A stretch of 64,000 bases of DNA, from the NCBI RefSeq assembly GCF_009739465.1, contig NZ_WHOM01000076.1:51559-115558 (forward strand), read 5' to 3'. The notes beneath the pieces were generated by a model. That model searched no databases. It saw nothing but the letters and a program-made list of their open reading frames with translations, and was not told the DNA's origin. This DNA comes from Streptomyces apocyni. Its GTDB lineage: Bacteria; Actinomycetota; Actinomycetes; Streptomycetales; Streptomycetaceae. The position numbers and the translations under genes are program-made. This document shows, one piece after another, positions 24,682-35,115 of the stretch; position 1 is the stretch's first letter, and the number at the start of each line of letters is the position of its first letter.

Positions 24682-25352
24682 AAGGCAGCGACCCCGAACA
24701 ACGACGACGGGGTCCATGGGCGGTGGGTACGGCAGGGGCCGGGCTCACCGCCGCGGCGCTGTTCGCCGGTTCCCTGGTCGCCTGTGGCACAGGGGGCACC
24801 GGCGCGCGCGACGAGGGCCCGGCGCGCAGTGGCGACCCGGCGGCCCCGGCCTCACCACTGCCGTCCGCGTCGGACGCGGTCAAGCGGGTGGACCCGGTAC
24901 AGCTGGTGATGTCCGACCCGAAGGTCAGCAAGTCCGTCAAGCGCGATCTGAAGCCCTGCAACGGCAACGGCTACCCGGTGGACGTGTCCTACGGCAACCT
25001 GACCGGAGGATCGTCGTCCGATGTCGTCGTCAACGTACTGACCTGCGCTGACGCGGTCGGCATCGGCAGCTACGTGTACCGCGAGAAGTCCACCGAGAAG
25101 TCCAGCGAGAAGTCCAAGAAGTACGAGAACGTCTTCCAGGCCGAGCAGCCCCCGGTCTACTCCGAGATCGACCAGGGTGATCTGGTGGTCAGTACCCAGG
25201 TGTACAACGAGGCGGACACGGCTCCGTACCCCTCCGCCGAGGAAGTGGTGACGTACCGGTGGCAGGGCACCCAGTTCGTCAAGCGGGACGTCATGTACAA
25301 CGAGTACAGCGGTGCGGTGAGCGGCGAGAGCCCGCCGCCCGAGCAGAACTGA
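24669..25352 (+). CDS. cseA: Lipoprotein CseA, SigE-system modulator
   Basis: CseA is an extracytoplasmic lipoprotein known in S. coelicolor to dampen the SigE response. The frame opens at a TTG overlapping the sigE stop by 13 bp. An in-frame GTG 18 codons later is an alternative. A basic n-region, a hydrophobic core and the lipobox LVAC (in LFAGSLVACGTGG) are clear. The mature domain has two further cysteines (KPCNG, LTCAD) and a Lys/Ser repeat, KSTEKSSEKSK. It lies between sigE and cseB with an 18-bp gap to cseB, so all four genes can be read as one operon. Confidence 0.88.
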   Translation: MRGLEGSDPEQRRRGPWAVGTAGAGLTAAALFAGSLVACGTGGTGARDEGPARSGDPAAPASPLPSASDAVKRVDPVQLVMSDPKVSKSVKRDLKPCNGNGYPVDVSYGNLTGGSSSDVVVNVLTCADAVGIGSYVYREKSTEKSSEKSKKYENVFQAEQPPVYSEIDQGDLVVSTQVYNEADTAPYPSAEEVVTYRWQGTQFVKRDVMYNEYSGAVSGESPPPEQN

Positions 25353-25370
25353 GAGAACAGAGAGCAGCGG

Positions 25371-26087
25371 ATGGCTGAGCAGACCCATGTCCTGTTCGTC
25401 GAGGACGACGACGTCATCCGCGAGGCCACGCAGCTCGCCCTGGAGCGCGACGGCTTCGTGGTCACCGCCATGCCCGACGGACTGTCCGGCCTTGAGGCGT
25501 TCCGCAGCGACCAGCCGGACATCGCGCTGCTCGATGTGATGGTGCCGGGCCTGGACGGGGTGAGCCTGTGCCGCCGCATCCGGGACGAGTCCACGGTTCC
25601 GGTGATCATGCTCTCCGCGCGGGCCGACTCCATCGACGTGGTGCTGGGCCTGGAGGCCGGTGCGGATGACTACGTGACCAAGCCGTTCGACGGCGCGGTC
25701 CTGGTCGCGCGTATCCGGGCCGTGCTGCGCCGCTTCGGGCACGCGGGGGGTCCGGCCGCCGCGCAGGGGGCGGCCGACGACGGGCGGCAGCCCGCTACGG
25801 GCGCGGTGCTGAACTTCGGTGGCCTGGAGATCGACACCGAGGGCATGGAGGTACGCCGCGACGGCGCTCCGGTGGCCCTGACGCCGACCGAGATGCGGCT
25901 GCTTCTGGAGTTCTCGCACGCGCCGGGCACGGTGCTCTCGCGCGACAAGCTCCTGGAGCGGGTCTGGGACTACGGCTGGGGCGGGGACACCAGGGTCGTG
26001 GACGTCCATGTCCAGCGGCTGCGTACGAAGATCGGCCAGGACCGGATCGAGACGGTCCGCGGCTTCGGCTACAAGCTCAGAGGATGA
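25371..26087 (+). CDS. cseB: Response regulator CseB
   Basis: CseB is the OmpR-family regulator that activates sigE when phosphorylated by CseC. The 238-residue product has a receiver domain with VLFVEDDDVIREA, phosphoacceptor Asp in IALLDVMVPGLDG, the switch Thr/Ser in VIMLSARAD and the conserved Lys in YVTKPFDG, followed by a winged-helix effector domain (LTPTEMRLLLEFSHAPGTVL, and RVVDVHVQRLRTKIG). Its stop overlaps the cseC start by ATGA. Confidence 0.96.
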   Translation: MAEQTHVLFVEDDDVIREATQLALERDGFVVTAMPDGLSGLEAFRSDQPDIALLDVMVPGLDGVSLCRRIRDESTVPVIMLSARADSIDVVLGLEAGADDYVTKPFDGAVLVARIRAVLRRFGHAGGPAAAQGAADDGRQPATGAVLNFGGLEIDTEGMEVRRDGAPVALTPTEMRLLLEFSHAPGTVLSRDKLLERVWDYGWGGDTRVVDVHVQRLRTKIGQDRIETVRGFGYKLRG

Positions 26088-27499
26088 AGCTGTCCGGCAA
26101 ACTGTCCAGCCGCCTGCCCAGCAAGCTGTCCGGCGGGCTGTCCAGCAAGGGCAAGCGGCCTGGCGGGCTGTCCGCCAAGCTGCTCGACAGGCTCCCCCGA
26201 GGGCTGCGTACCGGCCTGCGCTGGAAGCTCAGTGCGGCGATCGCGCTGGTGGGGGCGCTGGTGGCGCTGGTGCTCAGCCTGGTCGTGCACAGCGCCGCGC
26301 GGGTCTCGATGCTGGACAGCTCGCGCGATGTGCAGAACGAGCGCGTCCAGTACGCCCAGCGGATCTACGAGTCGACGGGGCGTACGCAGTTCGGCTCCAA
26401 GCTGGACGACCCCGAGCTGCCCGGCGAGCTGCGGGCCAAGGCCGAGGCGGGCCGACGCGCCACCTACGTACAGGAGAACGACGAGGGCGTGCCCGACATC
26501 TGGGCCGCGACCCCGGTGAGCGGCGGGCACATCCTGTCGCTGCACACCCGGTTCACCGACCGCAGCGCCACCGTGATCGACGACCTCGACCAGGCGCTGT
26601 GGATCGGCTCCACCGCTGCCGTCTTCGGCGGCTGCGCGCTGGGGGTGCTGATCGGCGGGCATCTGTCGCGGCGGCTGCGCAGGGCCGCGGCCGCGGCGCA
26701 CGAGGTCGCGCGGGGCAACAGCGACGTGCGGGTACGTGAGGCCATCGACGGGGTCGTACGCGATGAGACCGACGACCTCGCCTACGCCGTCGACGCGATG
26801 GCGGACGCGCTGAAGCAGCGGTACGAGGCGGAGCGCCGGGTCACCGCGGACATCGCGCATGAGCTGCGCACCCCCGTCACCGGGCTGCTCACGGCGGCCG
26901 AGCTGCTGCCGCCCGGGCGGCCGAGTGAGCTGGTCAAGGACCGTGCGCAGGCGATGCGGACGCTGGTCGAGGACGTACTGGAAGTGGCCCGGCTGGACGG
27001 CGCCACCGAGCGGGCCGAACTCCAGGAGATCGACCTGGGGGAGTTCGTGTCCCGGCGGATCGCGGCGCTGAATCCCGATGTGACGGTACGCGTGGTGCAC
27101 GAGTGGCGGGTCAGCACCGACCCGCGCCGCCTGGAGCGCATCCTGGGCAACCTGCTGGCCAACGCCGCACGGCACGGCAAGCCGCCGATCGAGGTCAGCG
27201 TCGAGGGCCGGGTGATCCGGGTACGTGACCACGGCACCGGCTTCCCGCCTGACCTGCTCGCCGACGGGCCGAGCCGCTTCCGTACCGGCAGCAGCGACCG
27301 CGCGGGGCACGGCCATGGCCTGGGGCTGACGATCGCGGCGGGGCAGGCGCGGGTGCTGGGGGCCCGGCTCACCTTCCGCAATGTCGGCCCTGAGACCGGT
27401 GACGGGCCCGCGGAGGGCGCGGTCGCCGTGCTGTGGCTACCGGAACACGCTCCGACGAGCACCGGCAGCTTCCCGATGGTGCGGCTGCCGGGGGACTAA
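26084..27499 (+). CDS. cseC: Sensor histidine kinase CseC
   Basis: CseC senses cell-wall damage and phosphorylates CseB. The 471-residue protein has an N-terminal Lys/Leu/Ser repeat segment (KLSGKLSSRLPSKLSGGLS), membrane helix 1 (AAIALVGALVALVLSLVV), an extracytoplasmic sensor of roughly 100 residues, helix 2, a HAMP domain, the H-box IAHELRTPVTG (His259), N-box RILGNLLANAARHG and G-box VRDHGTGFPPDL. It is ATGA-coupled to cseB. The N-terminal cationic amphipathic repeat ahead of helix 1 is unusual. Confidence 0.95.
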   Translation: MKLSGKLSSRLPSKLSGGLSSKGKRPGGLSAKLLDRLPRGLRTGLRWKLSAAIALVGALVALVLSLVVHSAARVSMLDSSRDVQNERVQYAQRIYESTGRTQFGSKLDDPELPGELRAKAEAGRRATYVQENDEGVPDIWAATPVSGGHILSLHTRFTDRSATVIDDLDQALWIGSTAAVFGGCALGVLIGGHLSRRLRRAAAAAHEVARGNSDVRVREAIDGVVRDETDDLAYAVDAMADALKQRYEAERRVTADIAHELRTPVTGLLTAAELLPPGRPSELVKDRAQAMRTLVEDVLEVARLDGATERAELQEIDLGEFVSRRIAALNPDVTVRVVHEWRVSTDPRRLERILGNLLANAARHGKPPIEVSVEGRVIRVRDHGTGFPPDLLADGPSRFRTGSSDRAGHGHGLGLTIAAGQARVLGARLTFRNVGPETGDGPAEGAVAVLWLPEHAPTSTGSFPMVRLPGD

Positions 27500-27538
27500 G
27501 GCCTAACTAAGGCCTGTCGGCCTGTGGTGCTTCAGGGG

Positions 27539-28246
27539 TTAGAGCGAGACGCCCACGGAGCGGAGGAAGGCGACGGGGTTGATCGACGAACCGTAGTTCG
27601 GGGTGGTGCGGATCTCGAAGTGCAGGTGCGGGCCGCTGGAGTTTCCGGTGTTGCCGGAGAGGGCGATCCGCTGGCCGGCCTTGACCTTCTGGCCGGTCGA
27701 GACGTTGATCTTCGACAGGTGGGCGTACTGCGAGTAGCGGCCGTCGCTGTGCTTGATCACCACGGCGTTGCCGTACGCGGGCCCGTCACCCGCGCCGTTC
27801 CCGCCGGACTTGACCACGGTTCCGGCGCCCACGGACTCGACCGGGGTGCCGACCGGCACCGCGAAGTCCTGTCCGGAGTGCTTGCTGGCCCACATGCTGC
27901 CGCCCTTGCCGTAGCTCGCGGTCAGCGTGTACTTGTCGACCGGGTCCGACCAGGCGGGAGCCTTCTTGGCTGCCTTGGCCTTCTTGGCAGCCGCAGCCTT
28001 CTTGGCCGCCGCTGCCTTCTTCGCAGCCGCCGCCAGCTGGTCGGCGGCCTTGAGCTGCGCCTTCGCCTGCGCCTCGATCGAGGCGGCGGCACCGGTCAGC
28101 TTCGTGCTCTTGCTCGCGCTCGTCTCGGCGGCTACCGCGACCCCGGTCCCCAGCAGCGCCGATGCTCCCAGGCTGACGGCCACGACGGTGGCCCGCGTAC
28201 GGAGCAGGGACGAGAGGGGACTGTGGGAGTGGCTGCGCTTCGACAT
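27539..28246 (-). CDS. Secreted M23-family endopeptidase
   Basis: This 235-residue exported peptidoglycan hydrolase is of the LytM/M23 type. After the signal peptide (basic RSHSHSPLSSLLRTR, hydrophobic core, cleavage near AVAAETS) comes an Ala/Lys helical segment (AAAAKKAAAAKKAKAAKK) and the M23 domain with zinc motifs HSGQDFAVP and HLHFEIR. The Ala/Lys helix probably binds or spans the wall. GGAGGT precedes the ATG at 28246; the frame extends upstream but without a ribosome site. The mRNA leader is hairpin-rich. It converges on cseC and may belong to the same wall-maintenance network. Confidence 0.93.
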   Translation of the reverse strand: MSKRSHSHSPLSSLLRTRATVVAVSLGASALLGTGVAVAAETSASKSTKLTGAAASIEAQAKAQLKAADQLAAAAKKAAAAKKAAAAKKAKAAKKAPAWSDPVDKYTLTASYGKGGSMWASKHSGQDFAVPVGTPVESVGAGTVVKSGGNGAGDGPAYGNAVVIKHSDGRYSQYAHLSKINVSTGQKVKAGQRIALSGNTGNSSGPHLHFEIRTTPNYGSSINPVAFLRSVGVSL

Positions 28247-28260
28247 CGTGGGATGACCTC

Positions 28261-28331
28261 CGTGGCCGGGACAAGAAGAGACCCGGCCACGAGCACCCTT
28301 GCGGGAACCCGGAGACCGGGATGGCCATCCC
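28261..28331 (-). promoter_or_regulatory. Hairpin-rich 5' leader of M23 peptidase gene
   Basis: Three inverted repeats stack in the leader: CGTGGCCGGG (28261-28270) with 28282-28291, CCCGG-AGA-CCGGG (28308-28320), and the self-complementary GGGATGGCCATCCC (28318-28331). The last two are mutually exclusive because they share bases, which could form a switch. The ribosome site lies just downstream. I do not find the conserved ydaO (c-di-AMP) riboswitch core here. Confidence 0.5.
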
Positions 28332-28546
28332 TTGGTAACCCCCACCCCCACTCTCGCCCAAAACCCCCATCTACTACCCAAGCTCGTATAACACCTCCAG
28401 ATTCACACCCCCTTGACACGACTAAACCTCACTCATCCCCCATACCCGACACTGTCCGAATTGGATCTCCAAAAGAGGTTTAGCCCCACTTCGCGCCCCT
28501 GCCCCGAGGCCGGTCAGCCGCCTCTCACCCTCGGCCACGCCGGGCA

Positions 28547-28558
28547 GGACCAAAGTCC
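28547..28558. promoter_or_regulatory. DevR/DosR-like GGAC-N4-GTCC site
   Basis: GGACCAAAGTCC has the GGAC-N4-GTCC architecture of DevR/DosR (OsdR) boxes, with CAAA where mycobacterial sites carry TWWA. It lies 209 bp upstream of the NACHT gene and 301 bp upstream of the M23 gene. One isolated match; no DevR-type gene is in the window. Confidence 0.3.
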
Positions 28559-28766
28559 CTTCGGTTCATCGCCAAAGGGCCCGGCCCATCCACCCACGCT
28601 CACCACTATTCCTCCTAGTAACGGACAAATCGCCTGTGCGGCATGTCACCGAGCGGCAAGATCCGCCCCCTGCCGAATGTGACGGCGGCTACTCTGACCT
28701 GGCCGGTCACCCGGCTGGCAGACCCTTGGCAGGCTCTGTCGCACGGCTTCTGGGGGGAGCAGCGCA

Positions 28767-31700
28767 ATGGACCCGGCACTGATCGGCGTACGGCTCGCGT
28801 CGAACGCGGTGTTACCCCTGGTCAAGAAGCTCTTCGTGGCCGAAGGGGCGGGCGCGGGCCTTGTCGACAAGCCGATACGCATCTCGCGGCTGGTCTCCTT
28901 CCGCGCCGCCCTGAGCGGCGAAAAGCGCACCCTCGTAGAGGCCGACCTGCGCAAACTCTCCGCGGAGCTGGTCAAGCAGGCCGTGCGCGCGGGAGAGCGC
29001 CCCGTACCACCAGACGAGGAGCGGGCGGTCGCCGACGCGCTGGCCCACACGCTGCACACCCTCGGCGACCTGGACCTGAGCGATGTCGAGGCGGTGCAAC
29101 TCGGGCACGAGGCGTTCGCGGCCTCGCTGCGCCGGGCGAGCGACCGCCCCGACCGCCACCTGTCGGCCGACGCGACGCACCTCTACGCCCGCCTCCTGGA
29201 CACCGCGTGCCTGCACATCCTGCACTTCTTCACCCAGCGCTCGACGTTTGTCCCGCGCACCCTGGTCGAGCAGAGCCGCCGCCAGGGCGAGCTGGTCGCC
29301 AAGGTCGACGAGCTGATCGCCCGGACGCCCCGGCCGGACGCGCGGGACGCGGAGTTCGAGCGGCGCTATCTCGCGTACATCGCGAAGAAGCACAGCAAGC
29401 TCACGATCTACGGTCTCGACCTGGCCAACTCGCCGGGGCGGTGGCCGCTGGACGCGGCGTATCTGAGCCTGGAGGCGACGGCGCCGGGGCCACTCCAGAA
29501 GGATCTGCCCCAGCTGCTCAGCAGCCTCTCCCATCGGCGCCAGCGGTTCGACCAGTTCCTGGACGCCAAGCTCGACGGCCGCGACACCGGCGTCTTCGAG
29601 TTCACGGCTGATGAGGTGGCACAGATGCTCACCGAACCCCGCCCCGCCGACCAGGCCCTGGCCAGCCACGAGCGCGTCCTGCTGCGCGGCGAGGCCGGGT
29701 CCGGCAAAACCACCCTCGTCCAGTGGCTGGCCGTGAGCGCCACCCGCCAGGACCCCGACGACCCGATGGCGTACGTCCAAGGCCGCGTCCCGTTCGTCCT
29801 GCCGCTGCGCACCCTCACCCGGCACGGCGAGCGCCTCCCCTCCCCCAGGGACTTTCTGTCCGCCGTTGGCTGCCCGCTCGCCGGGACCCAGCCGGACGGC
29901 TGGGAGGCCCGCGTACTGGCCTCCGGGCGGGGCCTGGTCCTGGTGGACGGGATCGACGAGGTCCCCGACGCCGAGCGCGCCCGCGCCCGGATGTGGCTCA
30001 GCGATCTGATCGAGGCCTATCCCGGCAACCGCTGGCTGGTGACCTCGCGCCCCTCCGCCGTACGCGAAGACTGGCTCGCGGACGAGGACTTCGCCGAGCT
30101 GACGCTGACCGAGATGGGCCGCGGCGCCGTGACGGCGTTCATCCAGCGCTGGCACCAGGCCGCGCGCACGGGCGCGGCGGACGAGGACGCCGACCTCGCC
30201 GCGTACGAGAGTCAGCTTCTGGAAGCCGTACGCGCGAAGTCCGACCTGGGCCGCCTGGCCACCAACCCGCTGATGTGCGGCCTGATCTGCGCCCTGCACC
30301 GGGACAGACGCGGCTTCCTGCCGCACGGCCGCAAGGACCTCTACACCGCCGCACTCTCGATGCTCCTCACCCGCCGCGACCGCGAACGCGACATGCGCGT
30401 CCCGGACCTGCGGGAGGAACCCCAGATCCAGCTGCTGCAACGCCTCGCGTACTGGCTGATCCGCAACGGCCGTACGTCAATGGACCGCGCGCGGGCGGAA
30501 AGCATCATCCGCGACACGCTGCCCGCCGTCCCTGAGGTGGCCGCCCTCGGCGACACCGGGGCCGTGTACACCCACTTCCTGCACCGCAGCGGCCTGTTGC
30601 GCGAACCAGCCCCGGGGACAGTGGATTTCATTCACCGCACCTTCCAGGACTTCCTCGGCGCACGGGCCGCCGTGGAGGAGGGCGACTTCGGCGTCCTGGT
30701 CTCACACGCGGCGGACGACCAGTGGGAGGACGTCATCCGGATGGCGGTCGCCCACGCCCGCCCGCGCGAACGCGCCGAGATCTTCAGCGAGTTGCTCGCA
30801 CAGGGGGACGCCGCCCCGGACAAGCGGACGCGGAGCCGCGTCTACCTGCTGGCGGCCGCCTGCCTGGAACACGCGACGGACCTGGCCGCACCCGTACGGG
30901 AAGAGGTCGAACGCCGTACGTCCACGCTCATCCCGCCGCGCGGCCTGGAGGATGCCCGGGACCTCGCGGCGATCGGTCCCATGGTGCTGGACCTGCTGCC
31001 TGGCCCGGAGGAACTGCCGCACCATGAGGACGCGCACCGTGTGGTGATCACCGCGACGGATGTGCGGGCAGAGGCCGCGATCCCGTTCCTCGCGCGGTTC
31101 GCCCGGCATGAGTCGGTCTTCGTACGCAGACAGTTGATGTGGGCCTGGGACCGCCACGAGTGCCGACCGTACGCGGAGCAGGTCATCGCCCACCTCGACG
31201 ACGGCGAAACCCACTTCACCGTCGTCAAGGACGAGCAGATCGCGGAGATCACCCGGCTGGGGCTCCGCCCACGGCAGCTGGACATCCGGGCCACGGTGTC
31301 CGCCGCCGCCGCTTCCGAGTTGATCACAGCCTGCGCCCCCACACTGCTACGGCTCTCCATCCCGCCCGGGCGCCTCACGCCCGAGGCGCGGGGCGCCGCC
31401 CTGCGCGACTTGGAGGCGCTCCGTCTCAACGAGATCGCCGAGCCCTGGAGCCTGGCCGAGTTCCCCGCCGAGGCCCCGCTGCGCGACCTCGGCCTCTTCG
31501 ACGCCCGCCAGACCCTGACCGACGTGGAGCACATAGGCCGCTGGCCACAGCTCGAATGGGTCATCTTCGGCCGCTCCGACGGTCCGGACTCAGCTGCGGA
31601 CTGGCAGGCCCTCGCCCGCCTCCCCCACCTCACCCAGCTACACCTGTCATCCGGCAGCCTCACTCACGCGCCGCCTGGGCTGTCCTTGCCCGGCATCACC

Positions 31701-31931
31701 ACGCTGTGGCTGAAGCACTCGGGCGACTGGACCACGGCGGCGGGCCACGTCTCCCGCCTCTTCCCCCACGTCACAGACCTGCGCGTGGACCTGCTCGCCG
31801 CCACGGAGCGCATCGACGTCGCCCCCCGGCACTTCCCTCTCCGCCGCCTCGCCCGTGTGCGTGTGTCCGGCGGGCAGACAGACGGCCTGGACGCCCTCCC
31901 CGACCACGTCGAGGTGACCCTGCTCCCCTAA
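28767..31931 (+). CDS. NACHT-domain STAND NTPase with LRR-like C-terminus
   Basis: This 1054-residue NLR-like protein has a helical N-terminal region of about 270 residues, a NACHT NTPase with Walker A GEAGSGKTT (about 308-316) and Walker B LVLVDGIDEVPD (about 390-401), a winged-helix/helical arm (through about 700), and a C-terminus from about 880 with leucine-rich repeat-like units such as LEALRLNEIAE, LRDLGLFD, LTQLHLSS and ITTLWLKHS. The ATG follows a GGGGGGAG ribosome site. There is no signal peptide or clear membrane segment. Bacterial NACHT proteins of this build include anti-phage defence proteins, so a ligand-triggered defence role is plausible. No effector gene lies beside it, and composition matches the host chromosome. 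Confidence 0.9.
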   Translation: MDPALIGVRLASNAVLPLVKKLFVAEGAGAGLVDKPIRISRLVSFRAALSGEKRTLVEADLRKLSAELVKQAVRAGERPVPPDEERAVADALAHTLHTLGDLDLSDVEAVQLGHEAFAASLRRASDRPDRHLSADATHLYARLLDTACLHILHFFTQRSTFVPRTLVEQSRRQGELVAKVDELIARTPRPDARDAEFERRYLAYIAKKHSKLTIYGLDLANSPGRWPLDAAYLSLEATAPGPLQKDLPQLLSSLSHRRQRFDQFLDAKLDGRDTGVFEFTADEVAQMLTEPRPADQALASHERVLLRGEAGSGKTTLVQWLAVSATRQDPDDPMAYVQGRVPFVLPLRTLTRHGERLPSPRDFLSAVGCPLAGTQPDGWEARVLASGRGLVLVDGIDEVPDAERARARMWLSDLIEAYPGNRWLVTSRPSAVREDWLADEDFAELTLTEMGRGAVTAFIQRWHQAARTGAADEDADLAAYESQLLEAVRAKSDLGRLATNPLMCGLICALHRDRRGFLPHGRKDLYTAALSMLLTRRDRERDMRVPDLREEPQIQLLQRLAYWLIRNGRTSMDRARAESIIRDTLPAVPEVAALGDTGAVYTHFLHRSGLLREPAPGTVDFIHRTFQDFLGARAAVEEGDFGVLVSHAADDQWEDVIRMAVAHARPRERAEIFSELLAQGDAAPDKRTRSRVYLLAAACLEHATDLAAPVREEVERRTSTLIPPRGLEDARDLAAIGPMVLDLLPGPEELPHHEDAHRVVITATDVRAEAAIPFLARFARHESVFVRRQLMWAWDRHECRPYAEQVIAHLDDGETHFTVVKDEQIAEITRLGLRPRQLDIRATVSAAAASELITACAPTLLRLSIPPGRLTPEARGAALRDLEALRLNEIAEPWSLAEFPAEAPLRDLGLFDARQTLTDVEHIGRWPQLEWVIFGRSDGPDSAADWQALARLPHLTQLHLSSGSLTHAPPGLSLPGITTLWLKHSGDWTTAAGHVSRLFPHVTDLRVDLLAATERIDVAPRHFPLRRLARVRVSGGQTDGLDALPDHVEVTLLP

Positions 31932-31946
31932 CCCGTGTCGCGGCCG

Positions 31947-31973
31947 TGTCACATTCCCGGCGACCGGTCCGTC
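31947..31973 (+). promoter_or_regulatory. ECF41-type promoter of AhpD-like gene
   Basis: TGTCACA (31947-31953), exactly 16 nt, CGTC (31970-31973), 39 nt before the AhpD-like start. It is identical in both elements and spacing to the two promoters at the ECF41 sigma locus 23 kb away. Confidence 0.85.
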
Positions 31974-32012
31974 ATAGGTGTGTAGCCACCAGCAACGGCA
32001 GAGGAGCACACC

Positions 32013-32486
32013 ATGGAAGCCCGTCTGAACGTCTTCGCCAGCCCGGTCGCAGGCAAGCTCATCAAGCACCTCGGCTCGGCAGGCAAGGTGATCGCGGACT
32101 CGGAACTACCCGCCGCCACACAGGAACTGGTGAAGATCCGCGCGAGCCAGATCAACGGCTGTGGCTTCTGCACCGACATGCACACCAAAGACGCCACCGC
32201 CGCCGGAGAGACCTCGCTGCGCCTCAACCTGATAGCGGCCTGGCGCGAGGCCACGGTCTTCACCGACGCCGAGCGCGCCGCCCTGGAACTGACCGAGCAG
32301 GGCACCCGCATCGCGGACGCGGCCGGTGGCGTCACGGACGAGGCCTGGGCGAACGCCGCCAAGCACTACGACGAGGAACAGCTCGTCGCCCTGATGTCCC
32401 TGATCGCCCTCATCAACATGTACAACCGCCTGAACGTCATCGTCCGGCAGCCCGCCGGCGACTACCAGCCCGGCCAGTTCGGGTAA
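32013..32486 (+). CDS. AhpD-like carboxymuconolactone decarboxylase-family protein
   Basis: This 157-residue protein of the AhpD/CMD superfamily has the core motif LVKIRASQINGCGFCTDMHT, containing the redox CxxC (CGFC) and the downstream His used by alkylhydroperoxidases. GAGGAG precedes the ATG. CMD-family proteins are the most typical genetic partner of ECF41 sigma factors. Here the gene is physically separate but carries an exact ECF41-type promoter, so it probably belongs to the regulon of the sigma factor at 7740-8690. The likely role is peroxide or thiol-disulfide chemistry. Confidence 0.93.
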   Translation: MEARLNVFASPVAGKLIKHLGSAGKVIADSELPAATQELVKIRASQINGCGFCTDMHTKDATAAGETSLRLNLIAAWREATVFTDAERAALELTEQGTRIADAAGGVTDEAWANAAKHYDEEQLVALMSLIALINMYNRLNVIVRQPAGDYQPGQFG

Positions 32487-32529
32487 CAGGCAAGCCCGGG
32501 AGGCCCGGGAACAGATACGGGCGTACGAA

Positions 32530-32569
32530 AAGGGGCCGCCCCGGAACCGAAGTTCCGGGGCGGCCCCTT
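32530..32569. terminator. Perfect 18-bp bidirectional terminator
   Basis: AAGGGGCCGCCCCGGAAC (32530-32547) pairs perfectly with 32552-32569 around a CGAA loop. It lies between the convergent ends of the AhpD-like gene and clpC. In the clpC direction it is followed by a T run (CCCCTTTTCG), and in the other direction by CCCCTTG. Confidence 0.95.
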
Positions 32570-32589
32570 GTGCGTGCGCGGTGCGAGCG

Positions 32590-35115
<2,526 letters not shown>

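Larger units (their letters stand above)
28247..28766. other. 520-bp gene-free divergent region
   Basis: This gap separates the M23 peptidase start from the NACHT gene start. It holds the structured peptidase leader (28261-28331), a relatively AT-rich middle (about 28380-28480) likely to contain promoters, and a GGAC-N4-GTCC element at 28547. No coding frame in it shows convincing bias or motifs. Confidence 0.7.

Noticed and set aside
28247..28480. c-di-AMP (ydaO) riboswitch upstream of the M23 peptidase
   Set aside because: The hairpins are present but the conserved ydaO core sequences are not recognisable; kept only as an unassigned structured leader.
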